Below are positions 31,663-40,482 of a DNA stretch of 59,495 nt, piece by piece. The notes beneath the pieces were generated by a model. That model was not told the DNA's origin, did not search any database, and was given only the letters and a program-made list of their open reading frames with translations. A program made the translations under genes and the position numbers. Each line of letters starts with the position of its first letter. The first letter of the stretch is position 1. The stretch spans positions 1 through 59,495 of the forward strand of contig JAHRWA010000101.1 of assembly GCA_019090455.1 (NCBI GenBank), read 5' to 3'. Origin of the DNA: Pseudomonadales bacterium (GTDB taxonomy: Bacteria; Pseudomonadota; Gammaproteobacteria; Pseudomonadales; DC-out160).

Positions 31663-33933
31663 TTACTGTTTTTCCCAAGTATACGTTGGGCCTACCACGC
31701 AAACATCCTCGTCCGTACACAACTCAAGTTGAACGCTACCAGACTCAGTCGTCCCTACGGTAATGCTATAACGATCGTAACCAGACTCGTTAACACCCTC
31801 GGAATTTGAAAGGTCAGCTTCTAGCTGCCCTTCTGTATTCACAACCCATGTCAAGGTATCGTCATAACCTGGGTGTCCAGCGTCTTCTTGTGTCTCAGGT
31901 GGCCAATGTACGGAGCCGGTACCATTTGCAGAAAATACAAATGTTGCATCACCCCTACTGTCCTCTGCATTCACGCCCCAGATATAGGTCCCAGGTAGAG
32001 AACCGCTGACAAATACGTCAGTTGCCGGATCTGTGTCAATATCTGTGTCTGTGTCTGTGTCTGTGTCTGTGTCTGTGTCTGTGTCTGTACTGGTGCCAAA
32101 GTTGTCTAAACTAAAGTGGCTGCCAATTACCGCCGCTGTTGCCGTTGAGTTTAGTAATCGCAATTCCACATCATCGCTGTCACGACCTTCATGGTCAGCC
32201 TTTCTGATATAGCCTGCGATCAAGCCTAATACAATATCGCCATCTTCGGCGACATCATCAAACTCCATGATTTCAGGAATGACTACTAGCTCGATGGCAG
32301 CCGCAGTATTGAGAGCCACTGTGCTCCATGTTGACGCTCCTAAAAAACTGACATCTGGAGTGCTGTGGTCTTGACCCACTTTATAGAAGTTTACAACGCC
32401 GCCTGTTACGATCTCGGCCCATAGTTTATGGGTTTCGCTGTAAGCTAACTCAACGGCTTTAATACCATCCAAGTCATCCATATCCACATCAGTAAATGTA
32501 TGAGCTGTATCAGAGGTTATCTCGTCAAAGGTTTGCGCCTGGCCATTTGTAGGCCCATTTTGAACATAAACAAATGAGCACAGGCCACCTACCGTTGTAC
32601 TACAGTCACCCCGTTCTTCAAAAATATAAACATCATCACTGCCATTATCGGCCAAGGTATATCCTTTAGAACCTGCAGGGAATGTAGCATCTGCCACTAA
32701 GTATTCGCCCCAAATACCATCGCCATCTTCGACACTATTCATAACCGTGCGGGTATTTAATCCGGACAAATCCACTTCGGTTGAAATTAAGCGTTCTGTG
32801 TAAGCACCATTCGCAATGCTAAGCTCAATGCGTCCATCTGAAAATCCGGTAATGCTATCTGGTGTCTCAAGATTACTCACGGCTACCCATCCAGTATCCT
32901 CGAGAATATAACCGGCATCCTCACCGGCAACGTCGGCTACAAAGGCGCTACCGTCCCAGCGTTTTTCATCTTCTTGGAAGTTACCGTCCTCATCATTATA
33001 GATAGCACCGTATTCCGCCTCTAAAGAGCCCTCTTCGATTTCAGTCCAAAACCAAGTCAAACCTGGACTTAATAAGAGCTGACTCATATCCACTGTGGTG
33101 GCGGCATTTTCTGCTTGGTTTTGCTCTACTTGTTCCTCAATGTTGCTTGCCTCTATGGCCACCAATTCTTCATCAACTTCTTGTGCCACTGCATCAGGAT
33201 CAAAGTCCTGTGTATCGTCCGCAGCTATGATTTCTACTTGCGTGGTAATTTCATCCAGTGCGTCAAAAACTTCATCGACAATGAGTGAGATTAAATCGGC
33301 TAAGGAAATATTATTTTCGGCGGCAGCGGTGGCCAAGGTATCCATATTTTCGGAGATTACACGGGCTGTGACCTGCGCCACTTGGTGTAACTGCTCATAT
33401 TCTTCCGCATTATCACCCGAGGCTTTACCGGCCACATAGTCGCTATCTAAATCTAATGTCGTGCCCAATTTTGCTTGTACGGCCGCTTCAGCTTCAGCTG
33501 CTGTAGCACCGCCCTCTACTTCATTTTGCACCATAGTGGTTAACGGACTAATGAAAGAAAATCCCGCTGGTGCCGTTAAGGTAAGGGGTTTAGTTAATGC
33601 TACATTTGGACTGTCTTCATCTATCGTGGTGCCAACCACCACCTCTACGAGTAGCGCAAATTGATCACGCTGAGCTTGGGTAGCACTGGTAATTTCAAAC
33701 GCACCACCTGACGTACTTGTTATTGTTGGGTCGCCAGAATCACATTCTTTATTTTCATTTATATCTAAACAGACAGTGGCGTTAGCCAGATAACCGTCAG
33801 CGACAAAACCCGCAAATGCAATTTGATCAGTACCGCTATCAGTCTCTGTTGTTTTATTGTCGTCACTGCCACCACCACAGGCGGCCAATGTCGCTAGCAA
33901 GCCTGTCAGTAATACTTTTTTGTTTGAACCCAT
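31663..33933 (-). CDS. Large acidic lipoprotein with (Asp-Thr)n tract
   Basis: The 756-residue protein has a lipobox (LLATLAAC, C19). After it comes a module seen in many marine gammaproteobacterial lipoproteins (FVADGYLANATVCLDINENKECDSGDP, about 43-70), then a Glu/Ala-rich helical stretch (about 130-275), a repeated beta region with WFWTEIEEGS and TWSTV segments, and a DT dipeptide tract near residues 615-632. The C-terminus (about 645-756, YIWGVNAEDSRGDATFVFS) looks like a lipocalin-type small beta domain. Surface location is likely; function unknown. It ends at a strong terminator. Confidence 0.75.
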   Translation of the reverse strand: MGSNKKVLLTGLLATLAACGGGSDDNKTTETDSGTDQIAFAGFVADGYLANATVCLDINENKECDSGDPTITSTSGGAFEITSATQAQRDQFALLVEVVVGTTIDEDSPNVALTKPLTLTAPAGFSFISPLTTMVQNEVEGGATAAEAEAAVQAKLGTTLDLDSDYVAGKASGDNAEEYEQLHQVAQVTARVISENMDTLATAAAENNISLADLISLIVDEVFDALDEITTQVEIIAADDTQDFDPDAVAQEVDEELVAIEASNIEEQVEQNQAENAATTVDMSQLLLSPGLTWFWTEIEEGSLEAEYGAIYNDEDGNFQEDEKRWDGSAFVADVAGEDAGYILEDTGWVAVSNLETPDSITGFSDGRIELSIANGAYTERLISTEVDLSGLNTRTVMNSVEDGDGIWGEYLVADATFPAGSKGYTLADNGSDDVYIFEERGDCSTTVGGLCSFVYVQNGPTNGQAQTFDEITSDTAHTFTDVDMDDLDGIKAVELAYSETHKLWAEIVTGGVVNFYKVGQDHSTPDVSFLGASTWSTVALNTAAAIELVVIPEIMEFDDVAEDGDIVLGLIAGYIRKADHEGRDSDDVELRLLNSTATAAVIGSHFSLDNFGTSTDTDTDTDTDTDTDTDIDTDPATDVFVSGSLPGTYIWGVNAEDSRGDATFVFSANGTGSVHWPPETQEDAGHPGYDDTLTWVVNTEGQLEADLSNSEGVNESGYDRYSITVGTTESGSVQLELCTDEDVCVVGPTYTWEKQ
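32043..32088 (-). repeat. Hexanucleotide repeat coding Asp-Thr
   Basis: Seven full CTGTGT units plus a partial one (plus-strand reading) encode DTDTDT on the minus strand. All changes in unit number keep the frame, so the tract length could vary between strains. Confidence 0.9.
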
Positions 33934-34199
33934 ATTGACTCTCTCTAATCTATTTTATTCAAAACATTAGAGTAGTAGACAATCCCATAATGTAATTTAT
34001 ATTTTTGTAACAGAGTCAATCGAGGTAGCATACAGATCTATTGAGTCAACTAATCTCAACTTTAATTCGGGTATTCTTTACTGCTTAATCGCCACAAATT
34101 GTGGCTACCAAAATTATGGAAATTGTGGGACTGTGACAATTATGGGACTGTTGTTCCTGTGTGCGTCCGCAATCAAAACGCTCTAGTATCAGATTTGAA

Positions 34200-34412
34200 T
34201 TAAACCAGATTTGATTTAAACAAGCTTTTATTGGAATGATAAGACTGCACACAGGCCGCACAGATGCAGGCTTTATCGCGCAGAGGCATTGGTAGCAGCT
34301 CAAGTAATGAAGCCGGAATTTGAACCTCTTGACACCAACAATTAGATGACACCGCAATTTCACAACGATTCGCTTTTTGACAAAAGGGACAAATTGATTC
34401 AATGGTGGGCAT
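34200..34412 (-). CDS. Small cysteine-rich CWC-family protein
   Basis: The protein of about 70 residues has the CWC pattern: CPFCQKANRC, then SSNCWCQEVQIPASLLELLP, then DKACICAACV. Seven to eight cysteines suggest one or two zinc sites. The start is taken at MPTIESICPFC; an ATG 12 codons upstream (34448) is possible but adds non-conserved residues. Function unknown in the family. Confidence 0.82.
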   Translation of the reverse strand: MPTIESICPFCQKANRCEIAVSSNCWCQEVQIPASLLELLPMPLRDKACICAACVQSYHSNKSLFKSNLV

Positions 34413-34595
34413 AGGCTTTTCTGATTTTATGTAGATTATCCAACACAAGTAAGTTTAGCCTAAATAGTTAAGTTTCGCAGATTTAAGGCTAGTAATAAAA
34501 GTAGAAAAAACCACACGCTCACCACACTTCAAGCTAGCGGTATTCACGTGGGACTAAAGCGTTTAATCGTGTCCGTCAAGCTTTGACGAAATTAA

Positions 34596-34631
34596 GGAAT
34601 GACAATGAATAAAGGAATGACAATGAATAAA
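34596..34631 (+). repeat. Perfect 18-base tandem duplication covering ribosome site and start codons
   Basis: GGAATGACAATGAATAAA occurs twice in a row (34596-34613, 34614-34631). Each copy holds a Shine-Dalgarno-like GGA and two ATGs (34599, 34605 and 34617, 34623). The duplication is in frame, so the protein gains six residues if the first copy is used. Confidence 0.95.
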
Positions 34632-35354
34632 GTGATGGTGCTCGGTTCAAGCGGAGCAACAGGAAGATTAGTAGTATCCCAACTTCTCAAGCAGAATGTC
34701 GAGGTCGTGGCTATATTGCGCCCTTCGAGCGACATACCAATAGAATTCACCTCTCAGGATAAATTGAAAATAATTAAAACAGAAATTACAGACCTAAAAG
34801 AAAGCATACTAATGGATTATCTCGCAGACTGTGACGGAGTCATTTCTTGCTTAGGTCACAACCTAACATTCAAAGGTATGTTTGGGCACCCTAAACTATT
34901 AGTCACTAATTCAATAGAAAAAGTATGTCGAGCAATCGAAAGAGCGGGAACAGATAAAACATTTAAGCTAATCCTCATGAATACGACGGGTAATAGCAAT
35001 CGTGACTTAGCTGAAAACCCAGCTACATCTCAAAAAATAGTTATCTCTATCTTAAGACTGCTACTCCCTCCACATGTCGATAATGAAAAAGCAGCAGATT
35101 ATCTGCGTCTTGAAATAGGGCAAAATCACAAACTAATCGAGTGGGCTGCTGTGCGCCCCGATAGTCTTACGGACAGTGAAGAAGTGACTCAATATGACCT
35201 TTTTGTTTCTCCCACTAGAAACGCTATATTTGATGCAGCCCCGACAAGTCGAGTTAATGTTGCCAATTTTATGTCACGATTAATATGTGATGATACGTTA
35301 TGGAATCAGTGGAAAGGTAAAATGCCAGTCATATACAATCATGCATCCGAGTAA
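34599..35354 (+). CDS. NAD(P)-binding atypical short-chain reductase/epimerase-like protein
   Basis: The 251-residue protein has the Rossmann motif VMVLGSSGATGRLVVSQLL (GxxGxxG, about 10-30) and the ISCLGHNLT and LILMNTTG strands of the NmrA/YwnB-type atypical SDR family. The Tyr-x-x-x-Lys pair is not clear, so it may be a redox sensor or a flavin/NAD(P)H reductase. The start region is duplicated: ATGs at 34599, 34605, 34617 and 34623 are all in frame, giving MTMNKGMTMNKVMVLG. The last (34623, MNKVMVLG) gives the most typical N-terminus. Confidence 0.85.
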   Translation: MTMNKGMTMNKVMVLGSSGATGRLVVSQLLKQNVEVVAILRPSSDIPIEFTSQDKLKIIKTEITDLKESILMDYLADCDGVISCLGHNLTFKGMFGHPKLLVTNSIEKVCRAIERAGTDKTFKLILMNTTGNSNRDLAENPATSQKIVISILRLLLPPHVDNEKAADYLRLEIGQNHKLIEWAAVRPDSLTDSEEVTQYDLFVSPTRNAIFDAAPTSRVNVANFMSRLICDDTLWNQWKGKMPVIYNHASE

Positions 35355-35385
35355 TCTCTGTTTTTCAAGATTAAGGTGGATACTA

Positions 35386-35634
35386 GTGTTTGAAGTTATT
35401 TTTGAATTTTTCCTCAGATTGTTAATTTATTTAATTGTCGAGATTATTGGGCATGTTTTGGTATATTCAACGGGCTACACCATCATAAAAATAGTGACTT
35501 TTGGATAAAAGCCAGAGAAACACATCGGCAAGAACGGTGAAGATAAGCGTGACTATTATGCTTATGCGCTGGGTTCCATAGGTTGGATGGCGGCAATCAC
35601 TGTGGGAGTACTGATTTATTTCGATCAAATTTAG
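35386..35634 (+). pseudogene. Small membrane-protein gene interrupted by an in-frame TAA
   Basis: From a GTG at 35386, with AAGGTGG nine bases upstream, the frame encodes VFEVIFEFFLRLLIYLIVEI and on to KIVTFG, then a TAA at 35506-35508. The same frame reopens and reads KPEKHIGKNGEDKRDYYAYALGSIGWMAAITVGVLIYFDQI to a TAG at 35632-35634. The two halves form one two-helix membrane protein of about 82 residues typical of small gammaproteobacterial inner-membrane proteins (first helix, VTxG turn, linker, second helix). A single nonsense codon breaks it. A sequencing error is also possible. Confidence 0.7.
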
Positions 35635-35771
35635 GATTCTACTATTTTTACAAATTGTACTAATTTAACAAGACACTGCTTTTCTCCGCCTCCGACGTTA
35701 AAAGAGTGTGCCACTATTAGTTTACCCTATTGGTTTACCCTATTGGTTTAGCGAACTTGGAGCTATTAATT

Positions 35772-36410
35772 TTGAATCTAGAATTAGACCACTTTTTTAT
35801 TCTGACAGAACCTCAAGCTAAAGCAGGAGATTTGATAGCTTCACTCGGCGTGGAAGAAAGCTTCGGCCGAAATCACGAAGGCCAAGGAACTTCCAACAGA
35901 CGATTTCCAGTATCCAATAGTATGCTCGAGTTGTTGTGGGTTAGAGATACAGAAGAAGCGAGAAATGGCCCCGGAAAACGTTTATTGTTTCCAGAACGGG
36001 TGGAGGATGAAGGAGCATCGCCATTCGGTCTTATCTTTACGCGTAAGGATAGCGTGAAGGGTTCCCAACCATTCGATGGCTGGCAGTACCAACCTGACTA
36101 TTTTGATACACCAATGGCATTCCATGTAGGGAACAATTCAAGCCAAATAAATGAACCTTTATGTATCTATGCTCCATTTGTGGAACCAACCGATAAGAAG
36201 ATAGAGAAAGGTACATTTAAGTCTATTAGTAAAGTAAAAATAACAGTTCCATCAAAAACCGTATCTGAGGTTTTGTCCAAAGCTGAAAATGCAAATGGAC
36301 TTGAAATAGTATTAGGCGAAAAACACTTAATGGAAGTAACTTTCAATGTGGGTACTTGTGGCTTGTCCAGAGATTTTAGGCCAAGCTTACCGCTAATAAT
36401 TAAGTGGTAA
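35772..36410 (+). CDS. VOC-like protein of about 212 residues
   Basis: The N-terminal half reads LDHFFILTEPQAKAGDLIASLGVEESFGRNHEGQGTSNRRFPVSNSMLELLWVRD, a pattern seen in one-domain glyoxalase-like (VOC) proteins. The second half (about 150-212) has a further beta region. The start is a TTG at 35772 with GGAG nine bases upstream; the upstream TTG at 35730 lies in a 14-base repeat (TTTACCCTATTGG) and is less likely. Role unknown, perhaps a dioxygenase-like or resistance protein. Confidence 0.7.
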   Translation: MNLELDHFFILTEPQAKAGDLIASLGVEESFGRNHEGQGTSNRRFPVSNSMLELLWVRDTEEARNGPGKRLLFPERVEDEGASPFGLIFTRKDSVKGSQPFDGWQYQPDYFDTPMAFHVGNNSSQINEPLCIYAPFVEPTDKKIEKGTFKSISKVKITVPSKTVSEVLSKAENANGLEIVLGEKHLMEVTFNVGTCGLSRDFRPSLPLIIKW

Positions 36411-36539
36411 GTGCTAACCAATACAGAAAAATATTGAATGTTGAACCCCCTCCATTTATTGCCGAATTATCTCGGCTCTCAGCCGGTCCTGATTTATATC
36501 TTCCCCCCGAATTAATAGCTTTCACTTTCGAATATACAA

Positions 36540-36785
36540 TTACGTTGTTGGTTTTTCCAATTCTTGAATCAAGTAACCTAACTCCTCTGTTTTCTCTAAA
36601 AGCAGAGTATGCGCATCAGATAGGCCTCGATTATAATAATAGGCTCCTAGCTCTTTTGAAAAAAAATCAATCAAAAACTCTGCATCAAACCCTCCAATTT
36701 CTTGATTGAGTTCTTGACTAAAATACGTCTTAATTTTATCTACCATTCTAGTCGTTTCATCTTTCGACAATTCAATATGACTCAT
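36540..36785 (-). CDS. DUF2164-family protein
   Basis: The 81-residue protein has the DUF2164 pattern MSHIELSKDETTRMVDKIKTYF, QEIGGFDAEFLIDFFSKELGAYYYNRGLSDAH, all helical and soluble. Function is unknown; the family is widespread in proteobacteria. It converges with the VOC-like gene; 129 bases lie between their stops. Confidence 0.85.
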   Translation of the reverse strand: MSHIELSKDETTRMVDKIKTYFSQELNQEIGGFDAEFLIDFFSKELGAYYYNRGLSDAHTLLLEKTEELGYLIQELEKPTT

Positions 36786-37101
36786 ATTTTTCTCTAGGCC
36801 CGTTGAAAGCAGCTGTAATAGGTTTAATGTATGGGTAGCTTCTGAATTCTTATCATTGCTCGGTCTTGATGATACATGAATTCAATCGCGGATTAGCTAT
36901 CAACTTCAATAACAGCTACAAGCCTATATAACTCCATACCCTTACAGATGATTCCAAGAACAATAAAAATCGTAGAGTGTATCGAATGAAAAATGGAGTA
37001 CTTCTTTTCAATCACTTAGCTTACATTTGAATGTATTCCCTAAATTTGTATCCAAACCCGCCGACAAATTAGATACCAACATTAAAACTCAGAATAAAAC
37101 T
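36786..37101. other. Intergenic region before the EF-hand-like gene
   Basis: This divergent AT-rich spacer is expected to hold promoters for the DUF2164 and calcium-protein genes. I see no gene. A TTG at 37027 is in frame with the next gene but is not favoured as its start. Confidence 0.4.
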
Positions 37102-38754
37102 ATGCGAATCCTGGATAGCCAAGTCAACTTTAGGTCCGCCCATGAGCTCGCAATCTCATCGGATGCTGTAAACACGAAGTCTTTACAAACCACTAGCCCA
37201 ACTGAGATTGATCCCACCCAGCGCGCCATTGGCGAAACCCTAACCTTAAACGCAAGTTTCGATACAGAACGCTATTCAGAACACGGCCATAGTCTCTACA
37301 CTCGTTCTTCAATTACCGATGCAGTCGATCCAAATACGACCCAACCTCAACCCACAGTTATCACCCAAGAACAATTTACCGAGTCCGTGGTACACGCTCT
37401 CACGGGGACAGAGGTAACGCTATCAGCCATGTCTTTCTCTCCCAATCAACTAACCCCCGACTCTTTTGTTCAAGAGATCGATCAACAATTCGGAGAGGAT
37501 GCGGTTTTACAACCATCCGATTTAGGACAAACACCCGATCCAGGACAGGCCCAGATAAGCACTATTGAAATTCAGGAAAGATCGATTTACCAAGAGCAGG
37601 AACATTCATTTATGGCAGCCAATGGGTTGGTCACCACGGCAGATGGAAGAGCGATAGATTTTAGTTTGGAATTGGGGCTTGATCGCTTTTATTCAGAGGA
37701 AACGAATTTAGATTTGCTTGCTTCCAGCGAAGTACTATACGACCCCTTGGTAATCAGTCTCGACGGCTCGCCGGCGACACTCACTAACAGTACCTTTCTG
37801 TTCGACATTGATAGCGATGGTGTTGAGGACACAATTTCAGAATTAAATATAGGTGTCGGTTATCTCGCCTTTGATAAAAATGGGGACGATAAAATCAATG
37901 ACGGATCAGAACTCTTTGGCACACAGTCAGGTAATGGATTTGCTGATTTAGCCCTTCATGACGCAGATGGTAACGGTTGGCTGGATGAAAACGATCCTCT
38001 CTTCGCGAAGTTGGTGGTGTGGCAACGTGACAGCGATGGTAACGATAGTCTGACCAGTTTAAAAAATGCCGGTGTTGGCGCTATCTATCTGGGGTCTACA
38101 ACCACTGAATTCTCCCTCACAAATGATACCAACGATTTGCTCGGCAAAGTCCGTCGCAGCGGAGTCTACTTGAAAGAATCTGGTGAGGTAATGTCAGTAC
38201 AACAAATTGACCTGGCCATACAGACAGATAGCCTCGATTCTCAGCCGTCCAGCGTTCAAAACACAACTATCGAAAACAAGCTAAACGACCTACAGAAAAC
38301 CTTCGACGACCTCAATTCGTTACCGATGAATTTTAGAAGCCTAACACCAATATCAATAGATGGATCTGGGGCCACTATGATAAATTCACCCCTATCCTCG
38401 GGCTCGCCGGTACCGGCTCCCTTAGTCAATTTTACGGTAATCAATTTGAAAGTCAGTGCTTTTAGCCTAGAAAGCGAACGAGCGATACAAACTTACCAGC
38501 AAACTGCGGACCAACAATTCTCAGACCAAAACATCGCAGACCAACACAACTCAGACCAACAACAAGGGCCAACCACCGCTATTCAGAATGAGACCGAAAC
38601 CGAATTTTCTCCCCTAAAAAAACAAATACTAGACCGCTTGTTTAAGCAGTTAGATATCAAGAATCCTTTTGAAAATAATTTTGCCAGTTTGGAGACCTAC
38701 CTTCAACACACGAAGGCATCTGCCATGATACAAGAACTATTGGAGCAAGGATAA
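37102..38754 (+). CDS. Calcium-binding EF-hand/VCBS-like protein
   Basis: The protein of about 550 residues has a variable N-terminal half and a conserved core (about 215-370): DPLVISLDGSPATLTNSTFLFDIDSDGVEDTISEL, GYLAFDKNGDDKINDGSELFGTQSGNGFADLALHDADGNGWLDENDPLFAKLVVWQRDSDGNDSLTSL, AGVGAIYLGST. These are several DxDxDG-type calcium loops, as in many gammaproteobacterial proteins of unknown role. No signal peptide. I take the ATG at 37102 (MRILDSQVNFRSAHE) because this is the usual N-terminus of the family; a TTG 25 codons upstream is an alternative. The Gln/Asp-rich DQQ repeat (about 480-500) is low complexity. Confidence 0.82.
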   Translation: MRILDSQVNFRSAHELAISSDAVNTKSLQTTSPTEIDPTQRAIGETLTLNASFDTERYSEHGHSLYTRSSITDAVDPNTTQPQPTVITQEQFTESVVHALTGTEVTLSAMSFSPNQLTPDSFVQEIDQQFGEDAVLQPSDLGQTPDPGQAQISTIEIQERSIYQEQEHSFMAANGLVTTADGRAIDFSLELGLDRFYSEETNLDLLASSEVLYDPLVISLDGSPATLTNSTFLFDIDSDGVEDTISELNIGVGYLAFDKNGDDKINDGSELFGTQSGNGFADLALHDADGNGWLDENDPLFAKLVVWQRDSDGNDSLTSLKNAGVGAIYLGSTTTEFSLTNDTNDLLGKVRRSGVYLKESGEVMSVQQIDLAIQTDSLDSQPSSVQNTTIENKLNDLQKTFDDLNSLPMNFRSLTPISIDGSGATMINSPLSSGSPVPAPLVNFTVINLKVSAFSLESERAIQTYQQTADQQFSDQNIADQHNSDQQQGPTTAIQNETETEFSPLKKQILDRLFKQLDIKNPFENNFASLETYLQHTKASAMIQELLEQG

Positions 38755-38974
38755 GTAGCTGAGCTGAAGGTAATCTTTCTCCCTTTCTCTCTTTCCCCCT
38801 GTCAGTATATAATGAGAAATACTCAACTTAAAATTTCCCGACGAAGATGAACAGAACATGTTAACTTTGAACATGAATCAAGTCCTGTCATTCCTATAGC
38901 CTGACCAGCCAGAGAAACCAAAGCCATATTTTCTTCAACCACTGCTGGCTACATTATGTTTTTAAGAGCATGCA

Positions 38975-39760
38975 ATGAAATTAGATATTTACCAAATTGA
39001 TGCATTTGCTGAAAATCAGTTTGAGGGAAACCCGGCCGCGGTTATTCCATTAGTCAAATGGTTACCCGAAGCTACAATGCAAGCAATTGCGGAGGAAAAC
39101 AACCTTTCTGAAACTGTATTTTTTGTTCCGACAGGAAATGGTTTTCACATCCGCTGGTTTACACCGGTTAAAGAAGTCGAGTTATGTGGGCATGCTACCT
39201 TAGCTAGCGCATACGTTTTATTCAACATTTTGGGCTGCAAGGAAGAGGTATTGTCGTTTGAGTCCCTGTCCGGAGAGCTACTCGTAACAAAAAATGATAA
39301 TTTATTAACCCTGGACTTTCCGGCGCAACCGCCTGAGATATGCAGTACACCGGCATTGCTGTCATCCGGGCTAGGAAAAACACCCATAGAGTGTCTAAAG
39401 CATGATGATTATGTTGCTATCTTTGCAAATGAAGAGGATGTATTGGGTCTTACGCCCAATAATGAAGTCTTAATGCAACTTAACTTGCGCGGTGTTATCG
39501 CTACAGCACCCTCTTCTGAGTTCGATTTCGTTGCTCGTTTTTTTGCTCCAAAATTTGGCATCCCCGAAGACCCCGTAACGGGTTCTGCCTATACACAACT
39601 TATGCCGTATTGGGTAGGTAAACTTGAAAAATCAAAACTTCATGCAAAACAGGTTTCAAATCGGGGCGGCAAGCTATTTTGCGAACTAAAAGGTGATAGA
39701 GTCTTAATTTCAGGTAACGCTGTGACTTATATGGAAGGCAGAATTGAAATCAATAACTAA
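38975..39760 (+). CDS. PhzF-family isomerase/epimerase
   Basis: The 261-residue protein matches the PhzF family: MKLDIYQIDAFAENQFEGNPAAVIPL, SETVFFVP, IRWFTPVKEVELCGHATLASAYVLFN in the first half and FFAPKFGIPEDPVTGSAYTQLMPYW in the second. Glu in the LSETVF segment (about E46) is the expected catalytic acid/base. The family includes phenazine isomerases and many proteins of unknown role; no phenazine genes are present. AAGAG lies before the ATG. A GNAT gene follows after 54 bases. Confidence 0.9.
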   Translation: MKLDIYQIDAFAENQFEGNPAAVIPLVKWLPEATMQAIAEENNLSETVFFVPTGNGFHIRWFTPVKEVELCGHATLASAYVLFNILGCKEEVLSFESLSGELLVTKNDNLLTLDFPAQPPEICSTPALLSSGLGKTPIECLKHDDYVAIFANEEDVLGLTPNNEVLMQLNLRGVIATAPSSEFDFVARFFAPKFGIPEDPVTGSAYTQLMPYWVGKLEKSKLHAKQVSNRGGKLFCELKGDRVLISGNAVTYMEGRIEINN

Positions 39761-39814
39761 ATTAAAAACAAGAAGTGGCATCTCTAGCCATCAATGCGGG
39801 CATCAGGAAATAGA

Positions 39815-40306
39815 ATGATTCGAGAAGCAACTAAAATGGATGCGGAAGCGATCGCTAAAATATATAACCATTACATTCAGAATACAGTTATTACTTTTGA
39901 AGAAAAAGAGCTAGATTCGGTTACGCTGGAAGAACGCATTAAAAAAGTCCAAGCGTCTGGTTTTTCTTGGTTAGTAGCAATAGAAAATGAAAAAGTCATC
40001 GGTTTCGCATACTCATCAAAATGGAATGAGCGAGAGGCTTACCGACATACCGCAGAAGTGTCAGTTTATTTGTTACATACTGTTACGTCCAATGGTTGGG
40101 GTACCCAATTATATAATGCTATTTTTTCCAGTTTGCGAAATAAATCTATTCACATGGTTATTGGTGGTATTACATTGCCCAATCCAGCGAGCATCGCGAT
40201 ACATGAAAAATTTGGTATGGAAAAAGTCGCTCATTTTAAGCAAGTCGGATTTAAGTTTGGGGAATGGTTAGATGTGGGTTATTGGCAGGTACAATTAAGC
40301 ATCTAA
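39815..40306 (+). CDS. GNAT acetyltransferase, phosphinothricin-acetyltransferase-like
   Basis: The protein of 163 residues begins MIREATKMDAEAIAKIYNHYIQNTVITFEEKELDSVTLEERI, the typical Pat/Bar-type N-terminus, and has AEVSVYLLHTVTSNGWGTQLYNAIF and GITLPNPASIAIHEKFGMEKVAHFKQVGFKFGEWLDVGYWQ. It should acetylate a small amine with acetyl-CoA. The glycine loop is modified (TSNGWGTQL in place of RGxGxG), so substrate or cofactor binding may differ. I start at 39815 because AGGAAA lies just upstream; an earlier ATG adds seven residues. Confidence 0.88.
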   Translation: MIREATKMDAEAIAKIYNHYIQNTVITFEEKELDSVTLEERIKKVQASGFSWLVAIENEKVIGFAYSSKWNEREAYRHTAEVSVYLLHTVTSNGWGTQLYNAIFSSLRNKSIHMVIGGITLPNPASIAIHEKFGMEKVAHFKQVGFKFGEWLDVGYWQVQLSI

Positions 40307-40421
40307 GTAACGAGGCATCGAAATATAAACAAGCAACGAACAAGCAGCAGGACAGTCACTATCAAAAAAGGGATGCAAAAAGAAGACAGAAGAATTCAGA
40401 TATTTTCATATTTCGTGACTA

Positions 40422-40482
40422 ATGTTGGGCTCTGCAAGTTCTATCAAAGCCTACAGAAAAACCCAACATAATGGATTTTTTT
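40422..40482. terminator. Long-loop inverted repeat with T run
   Basis: ATGTTGGG (40422-40429) pairs with CCCAACAT (40462-40469), with a second short pair TCTG/CAGA inside, followed by GGATTTTTTT. It lies between the convergent GNAT and ompW genes and probably ends the GNAT transcript. The shorter A-run/CCA...TGG/T-run portion (40457-40482) may also work for ompW. Confidence 0.45.

Noticed and set aside
35506..35508. Recoded stop in the small membrane gene
   Set aside because: TAA is not used for selenocysteine or pyrrolysine, and no recoding element is visible; a nonsense mutation or sequence error is simpler.
40422..40469. GTTGGGC...ACCCAAC as an integron attC site
   Set aside because: The core and inverse-core boxes are in the wrong order (GTTRRRY on the left, RYYYAAC on the right), and a T run follows, so a terminator hairpin is the better reading.
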